Below, piece after piece: positions 8,255 to 15,739 of a stretch of DNA of 64,000 nt. The notes under the pieces are model-generated. The model worked only from the letters and a program-made list of their open reading frames with translations, did no database searches and was not told the DNA's origin. Both the position numbers and the translations under genes were made by a program. The stretch's first letter is position 1. The number at the start of each line of letters is the position of its first letter. Source of the DNA: Gammaproteobacteria bacterium (GTDB lineage Bacteria > Pseudomonadota > Gammaproteobacteria > UBA6186 > Azoamicaceae); NCBI GenBank assembly GCA_013288135.1, contig JABDCL010000001.1, positions 1 to 64,000 of the forward strand, in the 5' to 3' direction.

Positions 8255-9070
8255 TTATGGCCATGCTTTTAAGGCACCTAAGCCGCCTGGGGTTAATCGT
8301 AGGGATGATGGTGTAACTCGAGCGGCCTCACTATTCCCAGATGCAGATGTTGATGTAGGCAATGACGCCGCTGCTGATAACCTTAAGACTGGGCCATGAC
8401 CGCTCTCAGCTGCCATGTCTCCCCTAGCAGAACTAGCTGCTATACCAACTGCAGCGCTAGCTACTGTACCAACTGCAGTGCTAGCTGCGGTGCTAGCTGC
8501 AGTAAAAGCTGCTGCTAAATCTAATCTCGAGCCCTCTGCTCTAGCTTTCGATTCCGCACCTATTGCTGCAGCTCTTACACTTGCAAAAACCGCATCATAG
8601 TTAGGTTGTTTCGTCAGCTCCTCTACCAATTCAGAATAGATAACGCGTCCTTCTGGATTTATAGCAACTACAGCTCTGGCAAACAGACCTCGTAAATAAC
8701 CATCTATAATTGAAACACCATAGTGTTCACCAAACAGAGGATTACGAAATGCAGAGAGTGGAATTACATTACTTAATTCAGAACCACAAAATCGTTTAAG
8801 TGCAAATGGTAAATCCATAGAAACACATAAAACAACTGTATTAGGAAGATCAGAGGCTTCGTTTAATTTTCTGATCGATGATGCACAAGTTGAGGTATCG
8901 GCACTGGGGTACATACTAATAATTATGTTCTTACCTGCGTAATTTCTAAAAATATCAATATCATCCAAATTAGTATTAGTTAAAGTACATGGAGGAGCCA
9001 TTTCACCAACCTTCGGTAAATCTCCAAAAGTTGTCATGTCTGGTTTACCTACACGGGTAATTTTAGCCAT
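8255..9070 (-). CDS. tpx: Thiol peroxidase (Tpx-like) with long Ala-rich C-terminal extension
   Basis: The first 166 residues align over their whole length with thiol peroxidase Tpx, the atypical 2-Cys peroxiredoxin that reduces lipid hydroperoxides with thioredoxin. Peroxidatic Cys62 (PSADTSTCASSIRKLN), its Thr59, resolving Cys95 (RFCGSE) and the conserved Arg in FARAVVAI are all present, so it should be active. About 105 further residues follow, very rich in Ala, Ser, Thr and Gly; normal Tpx ends near residue 167. I start at the ATG at 9070 because AGGAGA precedes it; an in-frame ATG at 9121 lies upstream of the proposed transcription start. A paralogue lies at 14882-15622. Confidence 0.9.
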   Translation of the reverse strand: MAKITRVGKPDMTTFGDLPKVGEMAPPCTLTNTNLDDIDIFRNYAGKNIIISMYPSADTSTCASSIRKLNEASDLPNTVVLCVSMDLPFALKRFCGSELSNVIPLSAFRNPLFGEHYGVSIIDGYLRGLFARAVVAINPEGRVIYSELVEELTKQPNYDAVFASVRAAAIGAESKARAEGSRLDLAAAFTAASTAASTAVGTVASAAVGIAASSARGDMAAESGHGPVLRLSAAASLPTSTSASGNSEAARVTPSSLRLTPGGLGALKAWP

Positions 9071-9128
9071 AATATTTCTCCTATAGTTAATTGAACAATT
9101 AAACAAAAAAACACTCATCAATAGGACA

Positions 9129-9173
9129 ATACTAATGAAAAAAATTTTAAGATCATATACGTATTTCTACGCG
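9129..9173 (-). promoter_or_regulatory. Shared-motif promoter of tpx1
   Basis: On the minus strand CGCGTAGAAATACGTAT (operator half-sites around GAAA) ends at 9157. After 22 bases comes TAGTAT (9134-9129), a -10-like box. The same layout stands before three other island genes. The palindrome centre falls near -43, where activators of class II type bind; no -35 box is evident. The predicted leader is about 50 nt. Confidence 0.6.
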
Positions 9174-9189
9174 GATAGGAAAAAATCCA

Positions 9190-9268
9190 CGGTGTCAGAC
9201 ACTAATGCTGCTAAGTTAAGGAATAACTTTTTTAGGTTAATGTTGAAATGACAGGGTGTCTGACACCA
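9190..9268. repeat. GGTGTCAGACAC / GGTGTCTGACACC element
   Basis: A roughly 80-bp element bounded by GGTGTCAGACAC (9191-9202) and GGTGTCTGACACC (9255-9267) with internal CTAAGTTAAGGAA. It is related to the element at 38021-38120, which shares the same ends and internal block, and to the palindromes at 41496-41520 and 41579-41638. No transposase is present in the window. Confidence 0.75.
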
Positions 9269-9319
9269 CACCATATTATGGGGTAAAATGACGATGGTAA
9301 AGGCTGAAGTATCTGACAC

Positions 9320-9439
9320 TTGACACTATTATCTGGGCGGACACAGTGGTCCGCCCCTACAATAGATGCATTGTCAAAATCATTAAATACATAATTATTA
9401 TTTATCCCAAATGTAGGGGCGAATCTCTCTGTCCGCCCC
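9320..9439. mobile_element. MITE-like element with imperfect inverted ends; right copy of the tpx1-flanking direct repeat
   Basis: Left end GGGCGGACACAGTGGTCCGC (from 9335) and right end TGTAGGGGCGAATCTCTCTG with GTCCGCCCC (to 9439) are imperfect inverted repeats around an AT-rich core of about 50 bp. It belongs to the same family as the element at 14689-14837. Its first 37 bp (9320-9356) repeat the sequence after rapZ. No coding capacity. Confidence 0.7.
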
Positions 9440-9451
9440 AACAAATTAACA

Positions 9452-11323
9452 TTAACGAGGTTTCGGACTTGGAGTTGCTCCACGATAGCTTGGAAACAAC
9501 TTGGCAACAAGATCAGGAGCTCGCGTTAAACCTCCCCCACCGGCACAATATTGTATATGAATACCTGGATAGGGTTGTAACCATGCAGTTTGTCCATTTT
9601 TACTTACCTGGCGATTACAACCCTTAACAAGCACGGGTTTAAAAACACATGCTTTGCCAAACGTATTATGCATGGCACTCAAATTGCCAGTAGCAATAGT
9701 ACAGTCATAATCAGTACCATCCATACCTCGATCTCCAGGTGTTATACAAGCTCCTCCCGTCTCCCGCATTAGACACACTTGCATGGGTTTTCCTTGATAA
9801 ATCACAGGGATATTTTTGGATATTTTTGACGCGTGATTGGTGGCACCACAAACAGTTTCATCAGGCACGTTGTAATGCGGTGGGGTATACAAGAGTGACA
9901 AACTAGATACACCTGTTGCACCAACCGAATCAAACAAAGATTCATTGTTGAAACCGCGTATCATCTGATCACCCAAAGACAATGTCGATTTACTAAAAGC
10001 CAGATAATGTGTTTTACCATCTGGGGTTTGGTATTCGGCAACTCCTCCTGGTTCTTTACCATCACAATAAATTACCTTCAAAGTAGCATCAATAACTTTG
10101 TTGCCTTCTTTCTGCGTGATAAGTCCCGTTAATAATGGTCTATGATTTGGTGACAGAATTCTGTCATGAGGTTTTTCTGCAAATGCTATCCCCTCTAGAG
10201 GAAATCCAAATCGTTTTATTATGTCATCTCGTGTTAAAAAATTTAAAGATCGACCTTCTTTAACCAAGTTCTCTTGCTGGACACGTAAATCATCCACTTC
10301 TCCTTGAGTGCGTGCAACAATAATGGAACCCGTACCAGGTAGTAAGAGTTGACCATCTAATCTTTCATTTAAATGAGCATAAAATGCTTCATTAAATCGA
10401 CATTGAGCACTGACTTCTTCCCGTTCCTTTTGTCGACGGTCAGGATCCTGCATTCTCATTGCTCTTAATTGGGAACCTATAGCAACTTTAAATGCTGGAA
10501 GCCATTGACCAGGTCTCTGTGCAAAGGACCAAGTATCTAATGTTCTCCAAGGAAATTCCCCTGTTCGCTCTACTTCTGCATAATCTACACGGTCATAAAG
10601 TCCACGCTTTAGTTGTTGCATCAAAAATGTAGTGGGAAGATAAGTGGTTGGCATTTCTGTATCGGCATCAAATTCGAGATGCAAAGCAGAATCATAATAG
10701 ATAGGCCGTTTTTGTCCGGCATACATATAAATTACTTTTTCTCCTGCCTCTGAAGCCGCAGCTGCTGCCATTAAAGCAGGCGGTCCTCCCACAGCCAGCA
10801 ATGCCGTGTCAAGACTCATGGAAACAGGGCAGTCACTTAAAGGTCTTATTACAACTGCTGTTTTTAGCACTTGTTGAGCTCGGAGATCTTCAACACTTTT
10901 AGGTAGCAAATGTGAGAATTCACTAAAATGCTTATGGAAAGCCTCCAGAACTTCAGGATCTTCAGTTATAAAGGGACTATGCATGCCTGAAAGAAATTTC
11001 CCAGCACTTTTTCTATGTTGCCTGCGCGTATGTTCTGAAAATTCATCAGTTCCATTTATTTCTTGTCGAGATTGATGAACAAGAAATGATACGGCACTTG
11101 CAGTTGCTGCTGCTCCCGTTACTGCAGCTGCAGCGGTAAATAGACCAGCAGCCCTAGGAGGCTTTACTACTTTAGGTGCTGCCGCTCTAGTCGTTGCTGC
11201 TGCAGTTGATGCCACAGTTGCTCTAGGTGCAGCCATTTTAGGAATAGCCGCTTTAGGTGCAGCTGAAACTGAAGCTGTTAATCTAACACCTAATTTACGT
11301 AACATATCAAAACGATTAATCAT
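9452..11323 (-). CDS. FAD-dependent oxidoreductase-like protein with basic Ala/Pro/Lys-rich N-terminus
   Basis: The 623-residue product starts at the ATG at 11323, preceded by GGGGG five bases upstream. Residues 1-87 contain a single acidic residue (Asp6) but many Lys, Arg, Ala, Pro, Ser and Thr, with H1-tail-like AAPK and KVVKPP units. Around 170-200 a degenerate dinucleotide-binding segment is visible (AVGGPPALMAAAAASEAGEK, then VIYMYAG); the third Gly of the usual GxGxxG is Ala. The middle part (GSIIVARTQGEVDDLRVQQE, later FGFPLEGIAFAEKP) resembles DAO-type flavin oxidases. The Cys-rich C-terminal part (CGATNHASK, MRETGGACITPGDRGMDGTD) I do not recognise. It is divergent from the NRPS gene and shares its regulatory region. 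Substrate unknown; FAD binding needs testing. Confidence 0.6.
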   Translation of the reverse strand: MINRFDMLRKLGVRLTASVSAAPKAAIPKMAAPRATVASTAAATTRAAAPKVVKPPRAAGLFTAAAAVTGAAATASAVSFLVHQSRQEINGTDEFSEHTRRQHRKSAGKFLSGMHSPFITEDPEVLEAFHKHFSEFSHLLPKSVEDLRAQQVLKTAVVIRPLSDCPVSMSLDTALLAVGGPPALMAAAAASEAGEKVIYMYAGQKRPIYYDSALHLEFDADTEMPTTYLPTTFLMQQLKRGLYDRVDYAEVERTGEFPWRTLDTWSFAQRPGQWLPAFKVAIGSQLRAMRMQDPDRRQKEREEVSAQCRFNEAFYAHLNERLDGQLLLPGTGSIIVARTQGEVDDLRVQQENLVKEGRSLNFLTRDDIIKRFGFPLEGIAFAEKPHDRILSPNHRPLLTGLITQKEGNKVIDATLKVIYCDGKEPGGVAEYQTPDGKTHYLAFSKSTLSLGDQMIRGFNNESLFDSVGATGVSSLSLLYTPPHYNVPDETVCGATNHASKISKNIPVIYQGKPMQVCLMRETGGACITPGDRGMDGTDYDCTIATGNLSAMHNTFGKACVFKPVLVKGCNRQVSKNGQTAWLQPYPGIHIQYCAGGGGLTRAPDLVAKLFPSYRGATPSPKPR

Positions 11324-11387
11324 AAAAACCCCCTTACAACATAAAATTAACAACATAAATTAAATAACTAGGGTAATGTTAATGAAA

Positions 11388-11433
11388 AAGTTAATGAAAA
11401 ACAATAGGGGAACCTATACGTATTTCTACGTGG
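11388..11433 (-). promoter_or_regulatory. Shared-motif promoter of the FAD-oxidoreductase gene
   Basis: On the minus strand CCACGTAGAAATACGTATAGG ends near 11413, and 22 bases after ACGTAT comes a weak -10 (TAACTT, 11393-11388). The block CATTAAC begins exactly 19 bases after ACGTAT, as its counterpart does before tpx1 and tpx2. A second CATTAAC copy follows 12 bases on. Confidence 0.55.
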
Positions 11434-11454
11434 AATAAGGGAACATACTCACCA

Positions 11455-11501
11455 ATAGGTATTTCTACGTAGCATAAGAAATCGACTTATAAATTCAATA
11501 T
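11455..11501 (+). promoter_or_regulatory. Shared-motif promoter of the NRPS gene
   Basis: A second copy of the palindrome, TAGGTATTTCTACGTAG, lies at 11456-11472. On the plus strand ACGTAG is followed after 23 bases by CAATAT (11496-11501), matching the 23-base spacing to TAATAT before tpx2. Transcription would begin near 11508, downstream of the ATG at 11500, which supports translation from 11611. Confidence 0.5.
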
Positions 11502-11610
11502 GTATATTATATTCAATAAGTTGACCCATTCGAGCAATTATATTATCGTGTGGTTTCTGCGTAAAATAATTGTGTATCTAAAATTTTGTCAAAATGTAGA
11601 GCATAGAGTA

Positions 11611-14600
11611 ATGCATATACAAACATTAAAAACTTTTTATACTCACTGCAACCATGGTGTTCATGAGCTTTTTGAAAAAACGGCAGCATTGTATCCCAAT
11701 CATATTGCAGTCACATATGAAAATGAGCAATTAAATTATAAGCAATTAAATGAACAATCCAATCAATTAGCCCATTTTCTAAAAAGAAAAGGGGTTACGA
11801 TAGGCACAAAAGTTGCAATTAATCTGAACAAATCGATAAATCTTATTATTGCCATACTTGGAATTTTAAAAGCGGGTGGAGTATACATTCCCTTAGATCC
11901 TATCTATCCTAAAGAACGTTTAAATAGAATTTTACTTGATGTTGACCCTGAATTTTTAATCACCCAAAAAACATATGATCACTTATTTGATGAATTTGAT
12001 AAACCTCATAGAAAACTCATCTTAGAAAATGAACTCCCGTTCATCGCTAAAGAATTGTGCGATAACTTAAACATTAAGATAAAACCAGAATCTCTCGCCT
12101 ATATCATATATACTTCAGGTTCTACAGGTAATCCCAATGGTGTTATGATTGAACATCGAGGTGTTGCTCGACTATTTTTAAAACAAGAAAAATTATATCA
12201 TTTTACCTGTGATGATGTATGGACCTTATCCCACTCCTACGCGTTTGATTTCTCTGTTTGGGAAATATGGGGCGCATTATTTCATGGCGCCAAACTGGTT
12301 ATTGTACCTAATTGTTTCTTACATTCTCCCGATAAATTTTTTAATTTAATGATTGAACAAAACGTTACCATTTTAAATAAAACGCCAACCGCTTATGAAC
12401 AATTATTAAATTATCAATTAAATCATCAAAAAACTGTCCCCGATCTAAAAATAACCAAGCTACGCACTGTATTTATCGGCGGGGAACATTGGAAAGAAAA
12501 TTTAGTTGATTTGCATATTCAATGTTTTCCAAAAACACGGTTATTTAACCAATATGGCCCGACAGAATGTACTGTTTGGGCCACATCAGCACGAATTTAT
12601 TGCCCTATTCTAGGACGAAAGAAATTATCCATTGGATATCCTATTGCCAATACCCAAGTATATCTTTTAGATGATAATCAACAAGCTGTTCCTTTTGGCA
12701 TGGTCGGGGAATTGTATATAGGCGGAGAAGGTGTCGCTCGAGGGTATTTCAATCGCCCAGAACTTACAAAAGCAAAATTTATTCCTAAGAAATTAAACGA
12801 TACATTATCTGATAAACTTTATAAAACAGGAGATCTCTGCAGATATCAGGAAGATGGTTCCCTTGAGTTTATTTCTCGTGTGGATAATCAAATAAAATTC
12901 CATGGTTTTCGCATAGAACCTGGGGAAATTGAAACCCTACTCTGTCAACACCCCATGATAAAACAAGCTGTTGTTGATCTAAAAGAAAATGTAAAAACTA
13001 ATAATAAGCAACTGATTGCCTACATTGTAAAAAATGAAAAGAAGACAATAACAATATCGGATAACTACATACAAAATAACTGTATACAACAAAAAAATCG
13101 CTCACAACTGGATAATCGTATACAATTAGAGCAAGAAAATATAAAAAAATGGCAAACTATTTATGATGCCATCTATGATCAACCCTGCCCCACTCAAGAT
13201 CCCACATTTAATATTCTTGGATGGCATGACAGCCATACTGGAAAGCTAATAGCTTCAGAACAAATGAAAGAATGGGTAGATTGCACTGTCCAAAGAATTT
13301 TAGACTTAAAACCAAAACGAGTATTGGAAATTGGCTGTGGTACAGGGCTATTATTATTACGTTTAGCTCCCCATTGCGAAAGCTATTATGGAACAGATAT
13401 TTCTTTTAAAGCCTTAGATTATCTTAATACAATCATTAAAAAAGAACAGTTAACCACGGTCACCCCTATTACCTTAGAAAAATCAGCTGCTCATGAATGT
13501 TTAGAAAACTCTCCTGTTCTCTTTGATACTGTTATCTTAAATTCGGTTATCCAATATTTCCCAAGCAAAGAGTATCTTTACCAAGTACTAAAGACCGTTG
13601 TTAAACAAGTCAAACCTGGCGGCACTATTTTTATTGGCGATGTAATCAATTTTACGCTTAAAAACTTATTTCAACCGTCAAACGAATCACAGTTACTGAT
13701 TAAACCCAGTTTTTTTACTGATCTAACACAAGAAATCAGTGACATCACTCATGTTGATGTATTATTGAAAAGGGGTCATTTTTTGAATGAAATGACAAAA
13801 TTTCGCTATGACGTTATTCTTAAAGTTGGCCCCGTAGACCCCATAAACTCCCTAAAGGAATCAAAACCCTTTGAATGGTATGATTGGTCCCCTGAACATT
13901 GGTCTTTAACAAACATCAAACAATTTATATTAGATAAAAAGCCTAACATTTTTGGCCTGAGTAATATAAAAAATGCTCGTTTAAACCATGATCATGATAC
14001 CCGTTTAAACCATGAACAGAATGAAGCTATTGATCCAGAACAATTATGGTCCATCAATATAAACAACCACCATCTAAATAAGGCTGTAGAAAACTATAAA
14101 GTAACTCTCAGTTGTTTTAATGATTACTCGGATGGATCTTATGATGCTATCTTTGAAAGGGTAACACCCAATGATAAGTTATTTTCCTATTTAAACACTA
14201 AAAATAAAAAAAGGCTTGTTAATGAATCAGTCGAATATGAATATGCTAATGAACCCCTAGAATATGAGTTAAATCAACAGATAATCACTGAACTCAATAA
14301 TTCTTTACGAAATAAACTTCCAGATTATATGATACCCAGTTCATTTGTTTTTTTGAAGAATATTCCCTTAACTTTAAATGGAAAAATTGATAGAAAATTA
14401 CTTAAAACCATTGAACAAGAGACACGACAGACAAACAATTTTTATGTTCCTCCTCAAACTGCAGTAGAAATTCAATTGTCTCAAATCTGGGCAGAGCTAC
14501 TGGGTATTACTAACCCGGGGCTATACGATAATTTTTTCGAATTGGGGGGAAACTCTTTATTGGGTGTCTCTTTGATTTCAAAAATCAAAAAGAGGTTTTC

Positions 14601-14685
14601 AATTGATATACCATATTATTCTTTATTTGAGTCTCCCACTTTAACCCAGCTTACTAGAATCATTACAGTCTTGTTAAATAATTAG
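11611..14685 (+). CDS. Orphan NRPS module: adenylation, embedded methyltransferase, carrier protein
   Basis: About 1024 residues from the ATG at 11611; the longest frame begins at 11500 but precedes the predicted transcript start. Domains in order: adenylation (A3 YIIYTSGSTGNPNGVMIEH near 163, A5 FNQYGPTECT near 312, A7 YKTGDLCRY near 403, HGFRIEPGEIE); an S-adenosylmethionine methyltransferase inserted before A10 (VLEIGCGTGLLLLRL near 570); A10 NGKIDRKLL near 923; and a peptidyl carrier with the phosphopantetheine Ser in LGGNSLLG near 978. There is no condensation or thioesterase domain. The pocket residues I read by eye (D-F-W-N-F-G-Q-V-W-K) most resemble threonine codes, which is tentative. 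The module probably activates and N-methylates one amino acid for a partner enzyme in trans. Confidence 0.9.
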   Translation: MHIQTLKTFYTHCNHGVHELFEKTAALYPNHIAVTYENEQLNYKQLNEQSNQLAHFLKRKGVTIGTKVAINLNKSINLIIAILGILKAGGVYIPLDPIYPKERLNRILLDVDPEFLITQKTYDHLFDEFDKPHRKLILENELPFIAKELCDNLNIKIKPESLAYIIYTSGSTGNPNGVMIEHRGVARLFLKQEKLYHFTCDDVWTLSHSYAFDFSVWEIWGALFHGAKLVIVPNCFLHSPDKFFNLMIEQNVTILNKTPTAYEQLLNYQLNHQKTVPDLKITKLRTVFIGGEHWKENLVDLHIQCFPKTRLFNQYGPTECTVWATSARIYCPILGRKKLSIGYPIANTQVYLLDDNQQAVPFGMVGELYIGGEGVARGYFNRPELTKAKFIPKKLNDTLSDKLYKTGDLCRYQEDGSLEFISRVDNQIKFHGFRIEPGEIETLLCQHPMIKQAVVDLKENVKTNNKQLIAYIVKNEKKTITISDNYIQNNCIQQKNRSQLDNRIQLEQENIKKWQTIYDAIYDQPCPTQDPTFNILGWHDSHTGKLIASEQMKEWVDCTVQRILDLKPKRVLEIGCGTGLLLLRLAPHCESYYGTDISFKALDYLNTIIKKEQLTTVTPITLEKSAAHECLENSPVLFDTVILNSVIQYFPSKEYLYQVLKTVVKQVKPGGTIFIGDVINFTLKNLFQPSNESQLLIKPSFFTDLTQEISDITHVDVLLKRGHFLNEMTKFRYDVILKVGPVDPINSLKESKPFEWYDWSPEHWSLTNIKQFILDKKPNIFGLSNIKNARLNHDHDTRLNHEQNEAIDPEQLWSININNHHLNKAVENYKVTLSCFNDYSDGSYDAIFERVTPNDKLFSYLNTKNKKRLVNESVEYEYANEPLEYELNQQIITELNNSLRNKLPDYMIPSSFVFLKNIPLTLNGKIDRKLLKTIEQETRQTNNFYVPPQTAVEIQLSQIWAELLGITNPGLYDNFFELGGNSLLGVSLISKIKKRFSIDIPYYSLFESPTLTQLTRIITVLLNN

Positions 14686-14688
14686 GTC

Positions 14689-14837
14689 TTTTGGGCCGGC
14701 ACAGAGACCGGCCCCTACATTTGAAACAAATTCTAATGATGATCTCAAAACAATGCTTTTAACAAGTCGTTGTATAGACTTTAATAACATCTGATAATGA
14801 ATCTATTGTAGGGGCCGGTCTCTGTGCCGGCCCAAAA
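14689..14837. mobile_element. 149-bp MITE with perfect 31-bp inverted repeats
   Basis: The ends at 14689-14719 and 14807-14837 are exact inverted copies (TTTTGGGCCGGCACAGAGAC continuing to CCCCTACA). Each end is itself a hairpin (GGGCCGG...CCGGCCC). The AT-rich centre has no reading frame. The element begins four bases after the NRPS stop and may act as its terminator. No clear target-site duplication is visible. Confidence 0.85.
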
Positions 14838-14844
14838 TAAACTG

Positions 14845-14868
14845 GGGTCAGATCCATGGATCTGACCC
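14845..14868. terminator. 24-bp perfect palindrome between convergent NRPS and tpx2
   Basis: GGGTCAGATCC-AT-GGATCTGACCC is fully self-complementary and lies between the two convergent stop codons. A similar GGTCAGATCA...TGATCTGACC hairpin sits at 28138-28170, also between convergent genes, which suggests a terminator-like role. It has no long T-run. Confidence 0.5.
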
Positions 14869-14881
14869 ACACATCTTTCTG

Positions 14882-15622
14882 TTATCGGAATGAGAATTCG
14901 CAATGGCTGCATGGTGGTTCGATCGGTGGTGATGCACTAGCTGCCTGTGCAGTCAATCTGGATGCTGTCACTGCAGCACCGGTTGATGCTGCCGCTGCAA
15001 CAGAAGAAAGGACTACAGGTGCTGCTCGGCTATCTGTTCCTCCACATCCGCTAACTGCGCTAGCTGCACTAGCAGCCAATGCAGCCGATCCAAATCTGGA
15101 TCCTAACGAACTTTCTCTAACGCTTTTAAAACAGGCTTCAACATCAGGATTATCCCTCAACTCTCGCACCAATTCATTATGAATAACGATACCTTTTTTA
15201 TTAGCAACGATAACAGCACTTGCCCACAGTGGACCTCTTAATAATTCAACGTCTTCCATTTGAACGCCATATTTTATTCCAACATCTGGTTGATCCTTTG
15301 CCGATAAAAAAGTGACATTGACCGTTTTATTCGCCGCACAAAATTCTTCGTGAGCGCTCGCGGGATCCATTGAAATACATAAAACAACTGTATCTGACAT
15401 TTCGGCTGCCATACGGTTAAGAATGATAATATTATCTCTAAACATGCTCTTTTCTATACTGCTAAAAAAGTACAGTATGACGTTTTTCCCTGTAAAGTCC
15501 TCAAGTGACACGGGTTCCATATCTGAACTCTCTAAAAGAAAATCAGGTACTGCTTTACCTAACTCCGGTAATTCTCCTATAGTATGCGTTTTTGGTGTAC
15601 CATCAAGTGTAATAACTGCCAT
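14882..15622 (-). CDS. Tpx-like protein lacking the peroxidatic cysteine, Ala-rich tail
   Basis: 246 residues; ATG at 15622 with AGGAG eight bases upstream. Residues 1-165 follow the Tpx fold (TIGELPELGKAVPDF, FTGKNVILYFF, SDTVVLCISMD, EEFCAANK). The active-site segment has diverged: where Tpx has PS-x-DT-x-x-C this protein has SSIEKSMF, so the peroxidatic Cys is Phe61 and the catalytic Thr is Lys58. The catalytic Arg in the ARAVV strand is also lost (WASAVIV). The resolving-position Cys95 remains. It cannot act as a normal peroxidase and may be a structural or regulatory paralogue of the gene at 8255-9070. A tail of about 80 residues rich in Ala, Ser and Val follows, ending PPCSHCEFSFR. Confidence 0.85.
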   Translation of the reverse strand: MAVITLDGTPKTHTIGELPELGKAVPDFLLESSDMEPVSLEDFTGKNVILYFFSSIEKSMFRDNIIILNRMAAEMSDTVVLCISMDPASAHEEFCAANKTVNVTFLSAKDQPDVGIKYGVQMEDVELLRGPLWASAVIVANKKGIVIHNELVRELRDNPDVEACFKSVRESSLGSRFGSAALAASAASAVSGCGGTDSRAAPVVLSSVAAAASTGAAVTASRLTAQAASASPPIEPPCSHCEFSFR

Positions 15623-15667
15623 AATAATGACTCCTATAAATAAAAGTTAATGACACCATTCACGAGA

Positions 15668-15712
15668 ATATTAATAGAAAAGAGTGAGTGATTCCTATAC
15701 GTAGTTCTACAT
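15668..15712 (-). promoter_or_regulatory. Shared-motif promoter of tpx2
   Basis: On the minus strand TATGTAGAACTACGTATAGG is followed 23 bases after ACGTAT by TAATAT (15673-15668), the best -10 of the set. The start codon is about 46 bases further. Layout and spacing match the promoters before tpx1, the oxidoreductase and the NRPS. Confidence 0.6.
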
Positions 15713-15739
15713 AAGGCTAAGTTATCTAATGTATTTTAT

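Noticed and set aside
8415-8600. Plus-strand Ala-rich frame opposite the tpx1 tail
   Set aside because: The Ala-rich composition arises from GCN codons read on the opposite strand; the minus-strand frame is joined to a clear Tpx domain.
14856-15182. Plus-strand Ala-rich frame opposite the tpx2 tail
   Set aside because: Same reason: it is the complement of the tail of an authentic Tpx-like gene and has no ribosome site.
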